This document shows positions 45,842 to 53,837 of a DNA stretch of 64,000 nucleotides, piece by piece. The DNA is taken from NCBI RefSeq assembly GCF_029975155.1, contig NZ_JARKPQ010000342.1:1-64000 (forward strand), read 5' to 3'. The notes beneath the pieces were generated by a model that was not told the DNA's origin, did no database searches, and was given only the letters and a program-made list of their open reading frames with translations. A program made the position numbers and the translations under genes. The DNA is from Propionicimonas sp. (GTDB lineage Bacteria; Actinomycetota; Actinomycetes; Propionibacteriales; Propionibacteriaceae). How positions within the stretch are numbered: the stretch's first letter is position 1; the number at the start of each line of letters is the position of its first letter.

Positions 45842-46309
45842 ATGAAGATCACCAGCGACGGCATCGCCGCCGACGCCACCATCGACCTGCGCTACGCCGA
45901 GCCGGGGGTGGGCGGCACGAACGTCTCCCCCGGGCTGGAGTGGTCGGGAGCCCCGGACGGCACGCGCAGCTACGCCGTCACCTGCTTCGACCCCGACGCC
46001 CCCACCGGCAGCGGCTGGTGGCACTGGGTGGTCACCGACATCCCCGCCGACGTCACCTCGCTCGCCGAGGGGGCACCGCTGCCGGACGGGGCGCGCACCT
46101 GGCCCAACGACTACGGCTATCCCGGCTGGGGCGGGCCGTGGCCGCCGCCGGGTCCCGCGCACCACTACGTGTTCACCGTGTTCGCCGTCGGTGTCGACCG
46201 CCTCGACGTGCCGGACGAGGCCTCAAGCGCCGTCGCCCGGCTGACGCTGAGCTTCAACGTGCTCGCCCAGGCGTCCTTCACCGCGCTGTTCGCCAACCCC
46301 GCCAGTTAG
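45842..46309 (+). CDS. PEBP (YbhB/YbcL) family protein
   Basis: 155 residues of the phosphatidylethanolamine-binding protein family. It shows the conserved core TCFDPDAPTGSGWWHWVV with the anion-pocket DPDAP and the GxxxWxHW pattern, and GWGGPWPPPGPAHHYVFTVF, the second family signature. Bacterial members are usually cytoplasmic, of unclear function, and often annotated as kinase-inhibitor homologues. ATG 45842 follows GAGGAG. It is followed 6 bases later by the DUF4031 gene, so the two form an operon. Confidence 0.93.
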   Translation: MKITSDGIAADATIDLRYAEPGVGGTNVSPGLEWSGAPDGTRSYAVTCFDPDAPTGSGWWHWVVTDIPADVTSLAEGAPLPDGARTWPNDYGYPGWGGPWPPPGPAHHYVFTVFAVGVDRLDVPDEASSAVARLTLSFNVLAQASFTALFANPAS

Positions 46310-46315
46310 GGACCC

Positions 46316-47221
46316 GTGGCGGTCCTGATCGATCCGCCGCGCTGGCCGGCGCACGGGACGCACTTCTCCCATCTCGTCTCGGACACGGCGCTCGGGGAAC
46401 TGCTGGAGTTCGCCGACGCCAACGGCGTGCCCGTCCGCGCCTTCGATCACGACCACTACGACGTACCGGAACGGCGGCACGCGGAGCTGGTGGCCGCGGG
46501 CGCGGTGCCGGTGACGGAGTTCGAACTGCTGCGGCGGCTGGTGGCGTCCGGGCTGCGCGTCCGCACACCCGACCGCACGCCGAAGCCGGCGCAGGTCCTG
46601 CCGGTGCTCGCCGCGGCGTGGCACGACCTGCTGCCGTCCGCTCCCGGCCTCGGCCGGGAGCTGGTGCGTCGCTGGCAGGAGCCGCACCGGCACTACCACG
46701 ACGTCCGCCATCTCGCGCAGGTGCTGGAGGCGCTGGACGTGCTCGCGGACGAACCGCCGCCGCGTCCGGTCCTGCTCGCGGCGTGGTTCCACGACGCGGT
46801 GTACGACGGTGAGCCCGGCACGGACGAGGAGCGTTCCGCCGACCTCGCCGCTGCGGAGCTCGCCGAAGCGGGGCTGCCGGCGGCCGAGGTGGCCGAGGTC
46901 GCCCGCCTCGTGCGGCTGACCATCCGTCACGACCCTGCGCCCGGCGATGCGGCGGGCGTCCGGCTGGCGGACGCCGATCTGTCGATCCTCGGCCAGCCAC
47001 CGGGGCGCTACCACGTGTACTCCCGCGACGTGCGCCTGGAGTACTCGCGGTTCAGTGACGAGATCTTCGCCGCGGGCCGCGTGCGGGTCCTGGACGCACT
47101 ATCCTCGTTCGATCCGCTGTACCGGTCGGCGACCGGTCAGCGGTTGTGGGAGGCACAGGCCGCCCACAACCTTGCCGAGGAACGTGGACGCTGGCTGCGT
47201 TTTGGCCCCTCGACCGGGTAG
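46316..47221 (+). CDS. DUF4031 and HD-type phosphohydrolase fusion
   Basis: 301 residues. The N-terminal DUF4031 domain (about 1-85) begins AVLIDPPRWPAHGTHFSHLV and has AFDHDHYDVPERRHAELV. The C-terminal part (about 105-300) has an HD-like metal site: RHYHDVRHLAQVLEAL and LLAAWFHDAVYDG, then LADADLSILG. HD proteins hydrolyse nucleotides or phosphoesters. DUF4031 occurs alone in many genomes, so the fusion may tie its unknown substrate to an HD hydrolase. The start is GTG 46316. Co-transcribed with the PEBP gene. Confidence 0.82.
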   Translation: MAVLIDPPRWPAHGTHFSHLVSDTALGELLEFADANGVPVRAFDHDHYDVPERRHAELVAAGAVPVTEFELLRRLVASGLRVRTPDRTPKPAQVLPVLAAAWHDLLPSAPGLGRELVRRWQEPHRHYHDVRHLAQVLEALDVLADEPPPRPVLLAAWFHDAVYDGEPGTDEERSADLAAAELAEAGLPAAEVAEVARLVRLTIRHDPAPGDAAGVRLADADLSILGQPPGRYHVYSRDVRLEYSRFSDEIFAAGRVRVLDALSSFDPLYRSATGQRLWEAQAAHNLAEERGRWLRFGPSTG

Positions 47222-47265
47222 GCTTGTTTGTCAACAGCATGAGCCATGCTTGCGGGGGGTACGCG

Positions 47266-48495
47266 ATGGCGAAGGCAGGTATCTGGCTTGCCGCGGCAGC
47301 ATGCGTTGCCGCAGGCGCTCTGGTAGCGCCACCTCGATCTGGCGTGCCCAGAATCACCACCGGGGACGAACTCCAGCCCACGATCAGCGTGCCGTCCGCG
47401 ACGCCCACCGCCTCGCCGACCTTCACCCCGTCCGTGACGCCGACCGCCGGGCCCACGCCGAGCGTCGTACCGACGGTCACGGCCACGGTGACCGCGACGG
47501 CCACAGCGACGGCAACGGCAACGGCAACGGCGACCGCAACAGCCACCGAGCCCGGCCCGGTGCCCACGGCGACCCAGACCCCGACCACCGACCCGATGGA
47601 GACGGAGACGCCCACGCCGACTCCGACCGGGACGCCCACGGAGCCGACCCCGAGTCCGAGCGCCTCGCCGACCGAGGAGCCCACGGAGTCGCCCACCGCG
47701 ACGCCGACCGAGGAGCCGTCCGAGACGCCGACCGGGGAGCCCACGGGCACGCCCACCGGGGAACCCACGGGCACGCCCACCGGCGAACCCACCGGCACGC
47801 CCACCGGAGAGCCCACCGGCACGCCCACCGGAGAGCCCACGGGCACGCCCACCGGAGAGCCCACCGGCACGCCCACCGGAGAACCCACAGGCACGCCCAC
47901 CGGAGAACCCACAGGCACGCCCACCGGCAAGCCGACCTGGACGCCCACCGGCAAACCCACCTGGACGCCTACGAGCAAGCCGACGGAGACGCCGACCGAC
48001 GAACCCACCGGAATGCCGACGGGCACACCCAGCGACAGCCCCACGGCCACACCGACCGACGACCCCAGCGCTCCTACGGCGACGCCGACCGCATCATCGA
48101 CACCGACCGGGAAGCCCACGTCCAAGCCGACCGCGAAGCCCACACCGACCGACATGCCGACGTGGTGGCCGACGGGGAAGCCGACGCATCGGCCGCATGC
48201 GGAGAAGGCGACCCGCACCAGCGGGGCGGCGGCGTCCACCGAGGAGAACGCATCGTCCGGCAGCACGCCGGCCAAGCGCATCCCGACGGAACAGAAGAAG
48301 CACGACCAGCCGCCGGCCGAGCCCGCGCGGCGGGAGTCCGTCGAGGCCGCGAAGCACACCGACGGTGCCAGGGCGAGCAGTTCCACCAGCCGCAGGGCTG
48401 AGGCGAGCAGCCAGGCGCACCAGCGGCCGACGGCCGAGCGAGGGACGAAGGCGCGAGCGGGCGACCCGGCGTCGGCTGGTACAACTGGTTCGTGA
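47266..48495 (+). CDS. Secreted Thr/Pro-rich stalk protein with octapeptide repeats
   Basis: 409 residues. A short hydrophobic signal (AGIWLAAAACVAAGALVAPP) is followed almost entirely by Thr/Pro/Ala/Glu-rich low-complexity sequence, including a Thr-Ala tract and a tandem octapeptide TGEPTGTP. The C-terminal 100 residues are charged (Glu/Arg/Lys/Ser) with no hydrophobic anchor or LPxTG. Such segments usually form extended wall-spanning stalks, often glycosylated. ATG 47266 follows GGGGGG; an upstream ATG at 47239 is possible. The stop overlaps the VanY-like start (GTGA), so the two proteins are coupled. Confidence 0.75.
   Translation: MAKAGIWLAAAACVAAGALVAPPRSGVPRITTGDELQPTISVPSATPTASPTFTPSVTPTAGPTPSVVPTVTATVTATATATATATATATATATEPGPVPTATQTPTTDPMETETPTPTPTGTPTEPTPSPSASPTEEPTESPTATPTEEPSETPTGEPTGTPTGEPTGTPTGEPTGTPTGEPTGTPTGEPTGTPTGEPTGTPTGEPTGTPTGEPTGTPTGKPTWTPTGKPTWTPTSKPTETPTDEPTGMPTGTPSDSPTATPTDDPSAPTATPTASSTPTGKPTSKPTAKPTPTDMPTWWPTGKPTHRPHAEKATRTSGAAASTEENASSGSTPAKRIPTEQKKHDQPPAEPARRESVEAAKHTDGARASSSTSRRAEASSQAHQRPTAERGTKARAGDPASAGTTGS
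47731..47922 (+). repeat. 24-base tandem repeat encoding TGEPTGTP
   Basis: Eight copies of a unit like ACCGGAGAGCCCACGGGC with ACGCCC, varying only at third positions, followed by two diverged units encoding TGKPTWTP. Copies at 47875 and 47899 are identical. The array is likely to vary in length between strains. Confidence 0.95.
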
Positions 48496-49256
48496 GGTTT
48501 CGCCACTCCCTGATCGCCGCGTCCCTGACCGCAGCGCTGTGCGCGGCCGGCTGCACCAGCCCGTCCGCACCGGCCGCGACGAGCCCGGGGACCACCACCG
48601 CGTCGGCCACGGCGGCCTCGGCCAGCCCGACGCCGTCCGCGAGCCCCACCCCGTCGGCGACGCCGACCTCGACGCCCAAGCCGACGCCCACGACGCCGCC
48701 GAAGGACACCCGCAAGGGCAAGCAGCTGAGCAAGCCGTACGCGGTGAACGGGATCATCGTCGTGTCGAAGAAGCACCGGATCACGGCCGCGTACGGGCCC
48801 AGGCACCCCACCGGGCCGTACCACCTCGAGGCGGAGGCCGCCGCGGCGCTGACCCGGATGACCGCTGCGGCGAAGGCGGACGGCGTCCGGATCCGGGTGC
48901 GCAGCGGCTACCGCAACTGGACCGTCCAGAACGCCAGCTACCAGCGGGCACTGCGCAACTACCCGCAGAACATCAGCTTCTACGCCCCCGCCGGTGCCAG
49001 TGAGCACCAGACCGGCCTGGCCGTCGACCTGTGGGACGGGGTCACCTGGAGCCTTCCGATGGCCCGCACGGCGACCGGCAAGTGGCTGTTCAAGCACGCG
49101 CACTCCTACGGCTTCGTGCTGCGCTACCCCGACGGCAAGCAGAAGGTCACCGGCTACCACTACGAGCCGTGGCACTACCGCTACATCGGCAAGAAGGACG
49201 CCATGAAGTTCGGCAACAACAAGCTCACGCTCGAGGAGTACCTGGGCCTCGCCTGA
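48492..49256 (+). CDS. VanY-like D-alanyl-D-alanine carboxypeptidase lipoprotein
   Basis: 254 residues. The signal ends in a lipobox (SLTAALCAAGC), then comes a Ser/Thr/Pro linker (about 20-75) and an M15B peptidase domain. Zinc ligands and active site: SEHQTGLAVDLWDG (SxHxxGxAxD) and YHYEPWHYRYIG (ExWHxRY), with SGYRNWTVQNASYQ before them. M15B enzymes remove the terminal D-Ala from wall peptides. The GTG at 48492 overlaps the stop of the stalk protein gene. A family A hairpin pair follows the stop. Confidence 0.92.
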   Translation: MRFRHSLIAASLTAALCAAGCTSPSAPAATSPGTTTASATAASASPTPSASPTPSATPTSTPKPTPTTPPKDTRKGKQLSKPYAVNGIIVVSKKHRITAAYGPRHPTGPYHLEAEAAAALTRMTAAAKADGVRIRVRSGYRNWTVQNASYQRALRNYPQNISFYAPAGASEHQTGLAVDLWDGVTWSLPMARTATGKWLFKHAHSYGFVLRYPDGKQKVTGYHYEPWHYRYIGKKDAMKFGNNKLTLEEYLGLA

Positions 49257-49265
49257 ACCGCTCCC

Positions 49266-49331
49266 TGAACGGAAAGGGACCCGTCCCCTTTCTGTTCATG
49301 AACGGAAAGGGGACGGGTCCCTTTCCGTTCA
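49266..49331. repeat. Two adjacent family A hairpin repeats
   Basis: 49266-49298 and 49299-49331, 33 bases each, with no spacer. The first starts TGAACGGAAAGGGACC, the second TGAACGGAAAGGGGACGG; they differ in the centre and in CTGTTCA against CCGTTCA. They follow the vanY-like stop by 9 bases. Confidence 0.9.
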
Positions 49332-49375
49332 CGGTTTCGGTCCGGAGCGGGGTCCGAGCACGACAGAATGTCGGC

Positions 49376-51607
49376 ATGAGCAGCGAAGCGGTGGCGTCCG
49401 GGGCGGGCAAGCGGATCGGCATCCTGACCAGCGGCGGCGATGCCCAGGGCATGAACGCGGCGGTGCGCGCGGTCGTCCGCACGGCCGTCTCGCTCGGCGC
49501 ACGGGTGTTCGCGGTCTACGAGGGCTATCAGGGCATGGTGGACGGCGGGACGGGCATCCGCGAGCTGGCCTGGGAGGACGTCGGCAGCATCCTGCACCGG
49601 GGCGGGACGATGATCGGCACCTTCCGCTCCAAGGACTTCCGCGAACGGGACGGCCGCCGCCGGGCCGCGCGCAATCTGCTCGAGCACGGCATCGACCGGC
49701 TCGTCGTGATCGGCGGGGACGGGTCCCTCTCCGGCCTCGACCAGTTCCGCGCGGAGTGGCCCGAACTGCTGGCCGAGCTGGTCGCGTCCGGTGAGCTGAG
49801 CCAGGAGGTCGCGGACGCGCACCCCGCGCTGATGTTCGCCGGTCTGGTCGGCTCCATCGACAACGACCTCGTCGGCACCGACATGACCATCGGCGCCGAC
49901 TCCGCCCTGCACCGGATCGTGGACGCCATCGACGCCCTGTCCAGCACCGCGGCCAGCCATCAACGCAGCTTCGTGGTCGAGGTGATGGGCCGCCACTGCG
50001 GCTACCTGGCGCTGATGAGCGCGATCGCCGGCGGCTGTGACTACGTACTCCTGCCGGAGAACCCGCCCGAGCCGGGCTGGGAGCAGCGGATGTGCACGGC
50101 ACTCCACCGTGGCCGGGCGGCGGGACGCCGTGACTCCCTCGTCGTGGTCGCCGAGGGTGCCTGCGACCGCGAGGGGCGGCCGATCACGTCCGCGTACGTG
50201 CGGCAGGTGATCGAGGACCAGCTGCACGAGGACGCCCGGGTGACCATCCTCGGCCACGTGCAGCGCGGCGGCGCGCCGAGCGCGTACGACCGCTGGGCGT
50301 CCACCTGGCTGGGCTACGAGGCGACCCGCGAGGTGCTGGCCGCCACCCCCGACACCGCGGGACCGGTGCTCGGCTTCAAGGGCAACCGGGTGACGCGGGT
50401 GCCGCTGGTGGAGGCCGTGGCGAAGACACGTCAGGTGCCGGAGCTGATCGCCGCCGGCGACTTCGAGGCGGCGATGGCGATGCGTGGGGGCTCGTTCAGC
50501 GAGGCGTCCCGGATCTTCGCCGAACTGGTGGAGCCGAGCCGGATCGACGCGCCCGAGGCATCGAAGCGGATCGCGGTGATCCACGCCGGTGGTCTCGCCC
50601 CCGGCATGAACGCCGCCGCCAGGGACGCCGTCCGGCTGGGGATCAGCCGCGGCCACACCATGCTCGGTGTGCAGGACGGCTTCCCGGGGCTGCGGGACGG
50701 CCGGATCAGCGAGCTGACCTGGGGTGATGTGGAGGGCTGGCTGACGGACGGCGGGGCTGATCTGGGCGTGCGGCGGACCGTCCCCACGGTGGAGGAGCTG
50801 TACCGGATCAGCCGGTCGATCGAGGACCACCACATCGACGCGCTGCTGATGATCGGCGGCTGGAACGGCTACCAGGCCGCCGAGCTGCTGCACCGCGAGC
50901 AGGACCGGTTCCCGGCCTGCGGCCTGCCGATCGTGTGCCTGCCGGCGTCCATCGACAACAACCTGCCGGGCTCGGAACTGGCGATCGGCACGGACACCGC
51001 GCTGAACGTGATCGTCGAGGCCGTGGACCGGATCAAGATGTCCGGCAGCGCGGCCAAGCGGGCGTTCGTGGTGGAGACGATGGGCCGCTACTGCGGCTAC
51101 CTCGCCCTGATGGGCGCGCTCGCCGGAGGCGCCGAGCGGGTCTACCTGCACGAGGAGGGGATCAGCCTCACCGCGCTGGTCGACGACCTGGAGTGGCTGC
51201 GGAACAGCTTCGCGTCCGGGCGCAAGCTGTTCCTCGCCATCCGCAACGAGAACGCCAACCCGCTCTACACCACCGACTTCCTCGCCCGGCTGCTGGAGCA
51301 GGAGGGCCAGGGGCTGTACGACGTGCGGCAGAACATCCTCGGCCATGTGCAGCAGGGCGGCTGCCCCACCCCGTTCGACCGGCTGCTGGCCGTGCGGCTG
51401 GTCTCCCGGGCGCTGGACCTGATCGGTGCGGAGTTCACCGCCGGGACGTCCGAGAGCTGGTACCTCGGGCTGGTGCAGTCGAAGGTGGCGGCGTTCCCGA
51501 TGAGCCAGATGACCGCCGAGATGGACCTTCGCTACCGCCGGCCGAAGGAGCAGTGGTGGCTCGCCCTGCGTCCGGTGATGAAGGCGGTCGCGGACGCCGC
51601 CGTCTGA
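49376..51607 (+). CDS. pfkA: Tandem-fused 6-phosphofructokinase
   Basis: 743 residues, two PFK domains in one chain, like animal and fungal PFK. The N-terminal half keeps a full catalytic set: GILTSGGDAQGMNAAVRA, VIGGDGSLSG, VGSIDNDLVGTDMTIGADSA and ILGHVQRGGAPSAYDR. Gly in GGDGS and in GSIDND indicates ATP, not pyrophosphate, as donor. In the C-terminal half the equivalents are IGGWNGYQ and ASIDNNLPGSELAIGTDTA, so the catalytic Asp residues are lost and this half is probably regulatory. It phosphorylates fructose 6-phosphate. ATG 49376 lies after the family A repeats. Confidence 0.93.
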   Translation: MSSEAVASGAGKRIGILTSGGDAQGMNAAVRAVVRTAVSLGARVFAVYEGYQGMVDGGTGIRELAWEDVGSILHRGGTMIGTFRSKDFRERDGRRRAARNLLEHGIDRLVVIGGDGSLSGLDQFRAEWPELLAELVASGELSQEVADAHPALMFAGLVGSIDNDLVGTDMTIGADSALHRIVDAIDALSSTAASHQRSFVVEVMGRHCGYLALMSAIAGGCDYVLLPENPPEPGWEQRMCTALHRGRAAGRRDSLVVVAEGACDREGRPITSAYVRQVIEDQLHEDARVTILGHVQRGGAPSAYDRWASTWLGYEATREVLAATPDTAGPVLGFKGNRVTRVPLVEAVAKTRQVPELIAAGDFEAAMAMRGGSFSEASRIFAELVEPSRIDAPEASKRIAVIHAGGLAPGMNAAARDAVRLGISRGHTMLGVQDGFPGLRDGRISELTWGDVEGWLTDGGADLGVRRTVPTVEELYRISRSIEDHHIDALLMIGGWNGYQAAELLHREQDRFPACGLPIVCLPASIDNNLPGSELAIGTDTALNVIVEAVDRIKMSGSAAKRAFVVETMGRYCGYLALMGALAGGAERVYLHEEGISLTALVDDLEWLRNSFASGRKLFLAIRNENANPLYTTDFLARLLEQEGQGLYDVRQNILGHVQQGGCPTPFDRLLAVRLVSRALDLIGAEFTAGTSESWYLGLVQSKVAAFPMSQMTAEMDLRYRRPKEQWWLALRPVMKAVADAAV

Positions 51608-51686
51608 GCTGTCCCCAGCCAGCGACCCGGAGTACCGTGGAGGTTTGTCCACCGAACGCCGTGGACAAACCTCCGCGCCGCTGCGC

Positions 51687-51718
51687 CGAACAGCAAAGGG
51701 ACGGTTCCTTTCCGTTCA
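51687..51718. repeat. Degenerate family A repeat supplying a stop codon
   Basis: CGAACAGCAAAGGGACGG at the left and CCTTTCCGTTCA at the right. The last three bases (51716-51718) are the TGA stop of the sigma-partner gene on the minus strand, as also happens at 42884. Confidence 0.8.
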
Positions 51719-53200
51719 GGTGACGCGGACGGTGGCGAGGATCTGCTGGGCCAGGGTCGCGTCGGACGTTCGTCCGGTCACCGTCACCACCACGCCGCCG
51801 ACGGTGGCTGACCACTGCCGCCAGCCGGGGGTATCGCCGTCCCAGGGAGGTCCGGGGGTGATCGCGGACGGATCGGTGATCGTCACGTGCGCCGCCTGCC
51901 GGGAGGCGGTCAGGGCGGGGCAGGCGCTGGCGTGCCGTTGGTCCGTGCCGTGATTAGTGTCCACGTAGGGCTTGCCGGGGAAGGCGAAGGAATCGCGGAA
52001 GCAGTAGTCGACGGGCGGGGAGTAGTCCTCGCCCCAGCTCTCGGGGACGCCGAGTTCCACCCGCTGGCCGGTGTCGATCGTGTCGTACTGCACTCGTCGG
52101 AAGCCGTCCGGCAGGGTCGTCGCGCTCGGCAGCGGTGAGCCGGACGGCGAGGGCTGCAACCGGACGACCTGGACGCCGGGTTCGGTGTCTACGAGCTGGT
52201 AGACCTGCCCGCCCTCCACCGCGTAGCCGTGCACGCCCGCATCGACGGTGGTCCGGCCGCCGCTCCACGTGGCCGCCAGGTCGCCGGCGAGGGCGAACTG
52301 GTAGACCACGTCGTCGACGGTGTCGTCCGCTGCGGTGGTGGCGACCTCATACCAGGCGTGCACGGCGTCCCGCGCGAGCAGGCGCATCACCGTCTGGCCC
52401 CCCGGACGGGTGCGCAACTCGGCGTCGATCTGCCCGTCCTGCAGCCGCACCCGGTCGCCCTCGTCGTAATCGATGGACGGCGGCTCCGGCAGCGGGCCGT
52501 CCCCCGCGAGCAGGCTGTACTGCCCGAAGGCGTCCACAACGGCCAGATCCTGCCCCAGCCGGACGAGGGAGACTGGCTCGGCGTTGACCAGGCTGTCGGG
52601 GAGCTCGGTGGCGGCCAGCCCGTCACCCATCCGGGCCAGGACGCCCAGCTTGCGACCGGCGTTGTCGTGGTCCAGGCCCGGGCTTGAGTCGATCACGTAG
52701 AAGAGGTCGTCCCGGACTGCCAGGTCGACGATGTAGAGGCTCCGCGGCGTTCGCAGGGTCTCCACCTTCCGCCCATCGCGGTAGATGCGGATCTCGTCGG
52801 CCACCGGGTCGGCCAGGTAGACCGTGTTCCCGTCAACGAAGAACGCACGTTCGGAGACCCCGCCGCGGGTGTCCGGGTCGCTGACCACCACCTCCGCTCC
52901 GGGCATAGGCTCCGCGGGCGGGGGGTCGACGACCACCTGGCGGCGGCTGGGTTCGGGCTCGACCGGCACGCCCACCACCGGACCGGCCTGGCCGAATCCG
53001 GAGAACAGCCCGGCGAAGCCCACGGCGGTGGCGACCAGGGCGGTGATGGCGGCCACCAGCCCCACCCGGACCCGGAGCCGCCGACGCCGCGCAGCCTCGC
53101 TCCGCCGGGTCAGCTCCACGGGGTCGATGCCGGCGACGGGCGCGTCCATCACGTCGACCCGCCGCAGCGCGTCGCGAAAACCCTGTTCGAAGTCAGTCAT
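51716..53200 (-). CDS. Membrane protein with beta-rich extracytoplasmic domain, possible anti-sigma factor
   Basis: 494 residues. A cytoplasmic start (TDFEQGFRDALRRVDVMDAP) and basic RRSEAARRRRLRVRV lead to one membrane helix (GLVAAITALVATAVGFAGLF). The rest is an extracytoplasmic domain with repeated strands such as VYLADPVADEIRIYRDGRKV and DLAVVDAFGQYSLLAGDG, suggesting a beta-propeller. It overlaps a SigE-family sigma gene upstream, so it may control that factor, though no zinc-binding anti-sigma motif is present. ATG 53200 has CAGGAG at proper spacing, whereas ATG 53206 is directly against it. The stop comes from a family A repeat. Confidence 0.72.
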   Translation of the reverse strand: MTDFEQGFRDALRRVDVMDAPVAGIDPVELTRRSEAARRRRLRVRVGLVAAITALVATAVGFAGLFSGFGQAGPVVGVPVEPEPSRRQVVVDPPPAEPMPGAEVVVSDPDTRGGVSERAFFVDGNTVYLADPVADEIRIYRDGRKVETLRTPRSLYIVDLAVRDDLFYVIDSSPGLDHDNAGRKLGVLARMGDGLAATELPDSLVNAEPVSLVRLGQDLAVVDAFGQYSLLAGDGPLPEPPSIDYDEGDRVRLQDGQIDAELRTRPGGQTVMRLLARDAVHAWYEVATTAADDTVDDVVYQFALAGDLAATWSGGRTTVDAGVHGYAVEGGQVYQLVDTEPGVQVVRLQPSPSGSPLPSATTLPDGFRRVQYDTIDTGQRVELGVPESWGEDYSPPVDYCFRDSFAFPGKPYVDTNHGTDQRHASACPALTASRQAAHVTITDPSAITPGPPWDGDTPGWRQWSATVGGVVVTVTGRTSDATLAQQILATVRVT

Positions 53201-53723
53201 CGCCATCTCCTGCCTCGCAGCGCGCCCGGAGCGTCTTCAGCGCGCGGTGGATGTGCGAGCGGGCCGTCGCCTCGGGACAGCCGAGGGCGCGCGCCACGTC
53301 GGCGTAGCTGAGGTCGTCGTGGAACCGCAGCACGACGGCCGCCCGCTGCACCGGTGGCAGGTCCGCGCAGAGCTGCCAGGCGGCGTCGGCGAGCGCCGTC
53401 CCGTGGTCGCCGGAGACGGGCGCCTCCGCGAGCAGCGCCGGGTCACCGACCGGACGGACGCGGCGCAGCCGACGCAGGCGGGTGAGGCAGGCGTTCGTGA
53501 CCGCCCGGCGGACGTAGGCGTCCCTGCCCTGCTCGTCCAGAGCCGACCAGCGGGGATAGACGCTGATCAGGGCGTCCTGGACGGCGTCCCGAGCTTCCTC
53601 CCAGTCGCGGGTGACGAGGCAGGCCAGACGCACCAGCCCGTCGGACCGCCGGCGGACGTATTCTTCGAAGCTGTCCGCCGGCGCGGCCCTGGCCGCCGTC
53701 GGGGACGCGGCCTCGCTCTTCAT
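53193..53723 (-). CDS. SigE-family ECF RNA polymerase sigma factor
   Basis: 176 residues. Region 2: FEEYVRRRSDGLVRLACLVT and WEEARDAVQDALISVYPRW; region 4: LPPVQRAAVVLRFHDDLSYA, DVARALGCPEATARSHIHRA. The pattern matches the actinobacterial SigE family of ECF factors, which respond to envelope stress or unknown signals. ATG 53723 follows GGAGTAGGAAGG. The downstream membrane protein gene overlaps by 8 bases and is the likely partner. Confidence 0.9.
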   Translation of the reverse strand: MKSEAASPTAARAAPADSFEEYVRRRSDGLVRLACLVTRDWEEARDAVQDALISVYPRWSALDEQGRDAYVRRAVTNACLTRLRRLRRVRPVGDPALLAEAPVSGDHGTALADAAWQLCADLPPVQRAAVVLRFHDDLSYADVARALGCPEATARSHIHRALKTLRARCEAGDGDD

Positions 53724-53772
53724 GTCCTTCCTACTCCCCGGGGTGCTGCTTTCGTTGCAGGCAGGAGGCAAG

Positions 53773-53836
53773 TGAACGGGAATGGGACCTGTCCCCAGTC
53801 ATCCGGAGAACCGGGGACAGGTCCCATTCCCGTTCA
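53773..53836. repeat. Family A long hairpin repeat
   Basis: Perfect 24-base arms starting TGAACGGGAATGGGACC and ending GGTCCCATTCCCGTTCA around a 16-base loop. It ends 1 base before the stop codon of the alcohol dehydrogenase gene (minus strand), and lies upstream of the sigma gene start. Confidence 0.92.
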
Positions 53837-53837
53837 G

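Noticed and set aside
47052-49175. 707-codon frame opposite the stalk protein with VGVPVGSP repeats
   Set aside because: It is the mirror of the 24-base tandem repeat and has no start signal or domain; the plus strand has a signal sequence and overlaps a real gene.
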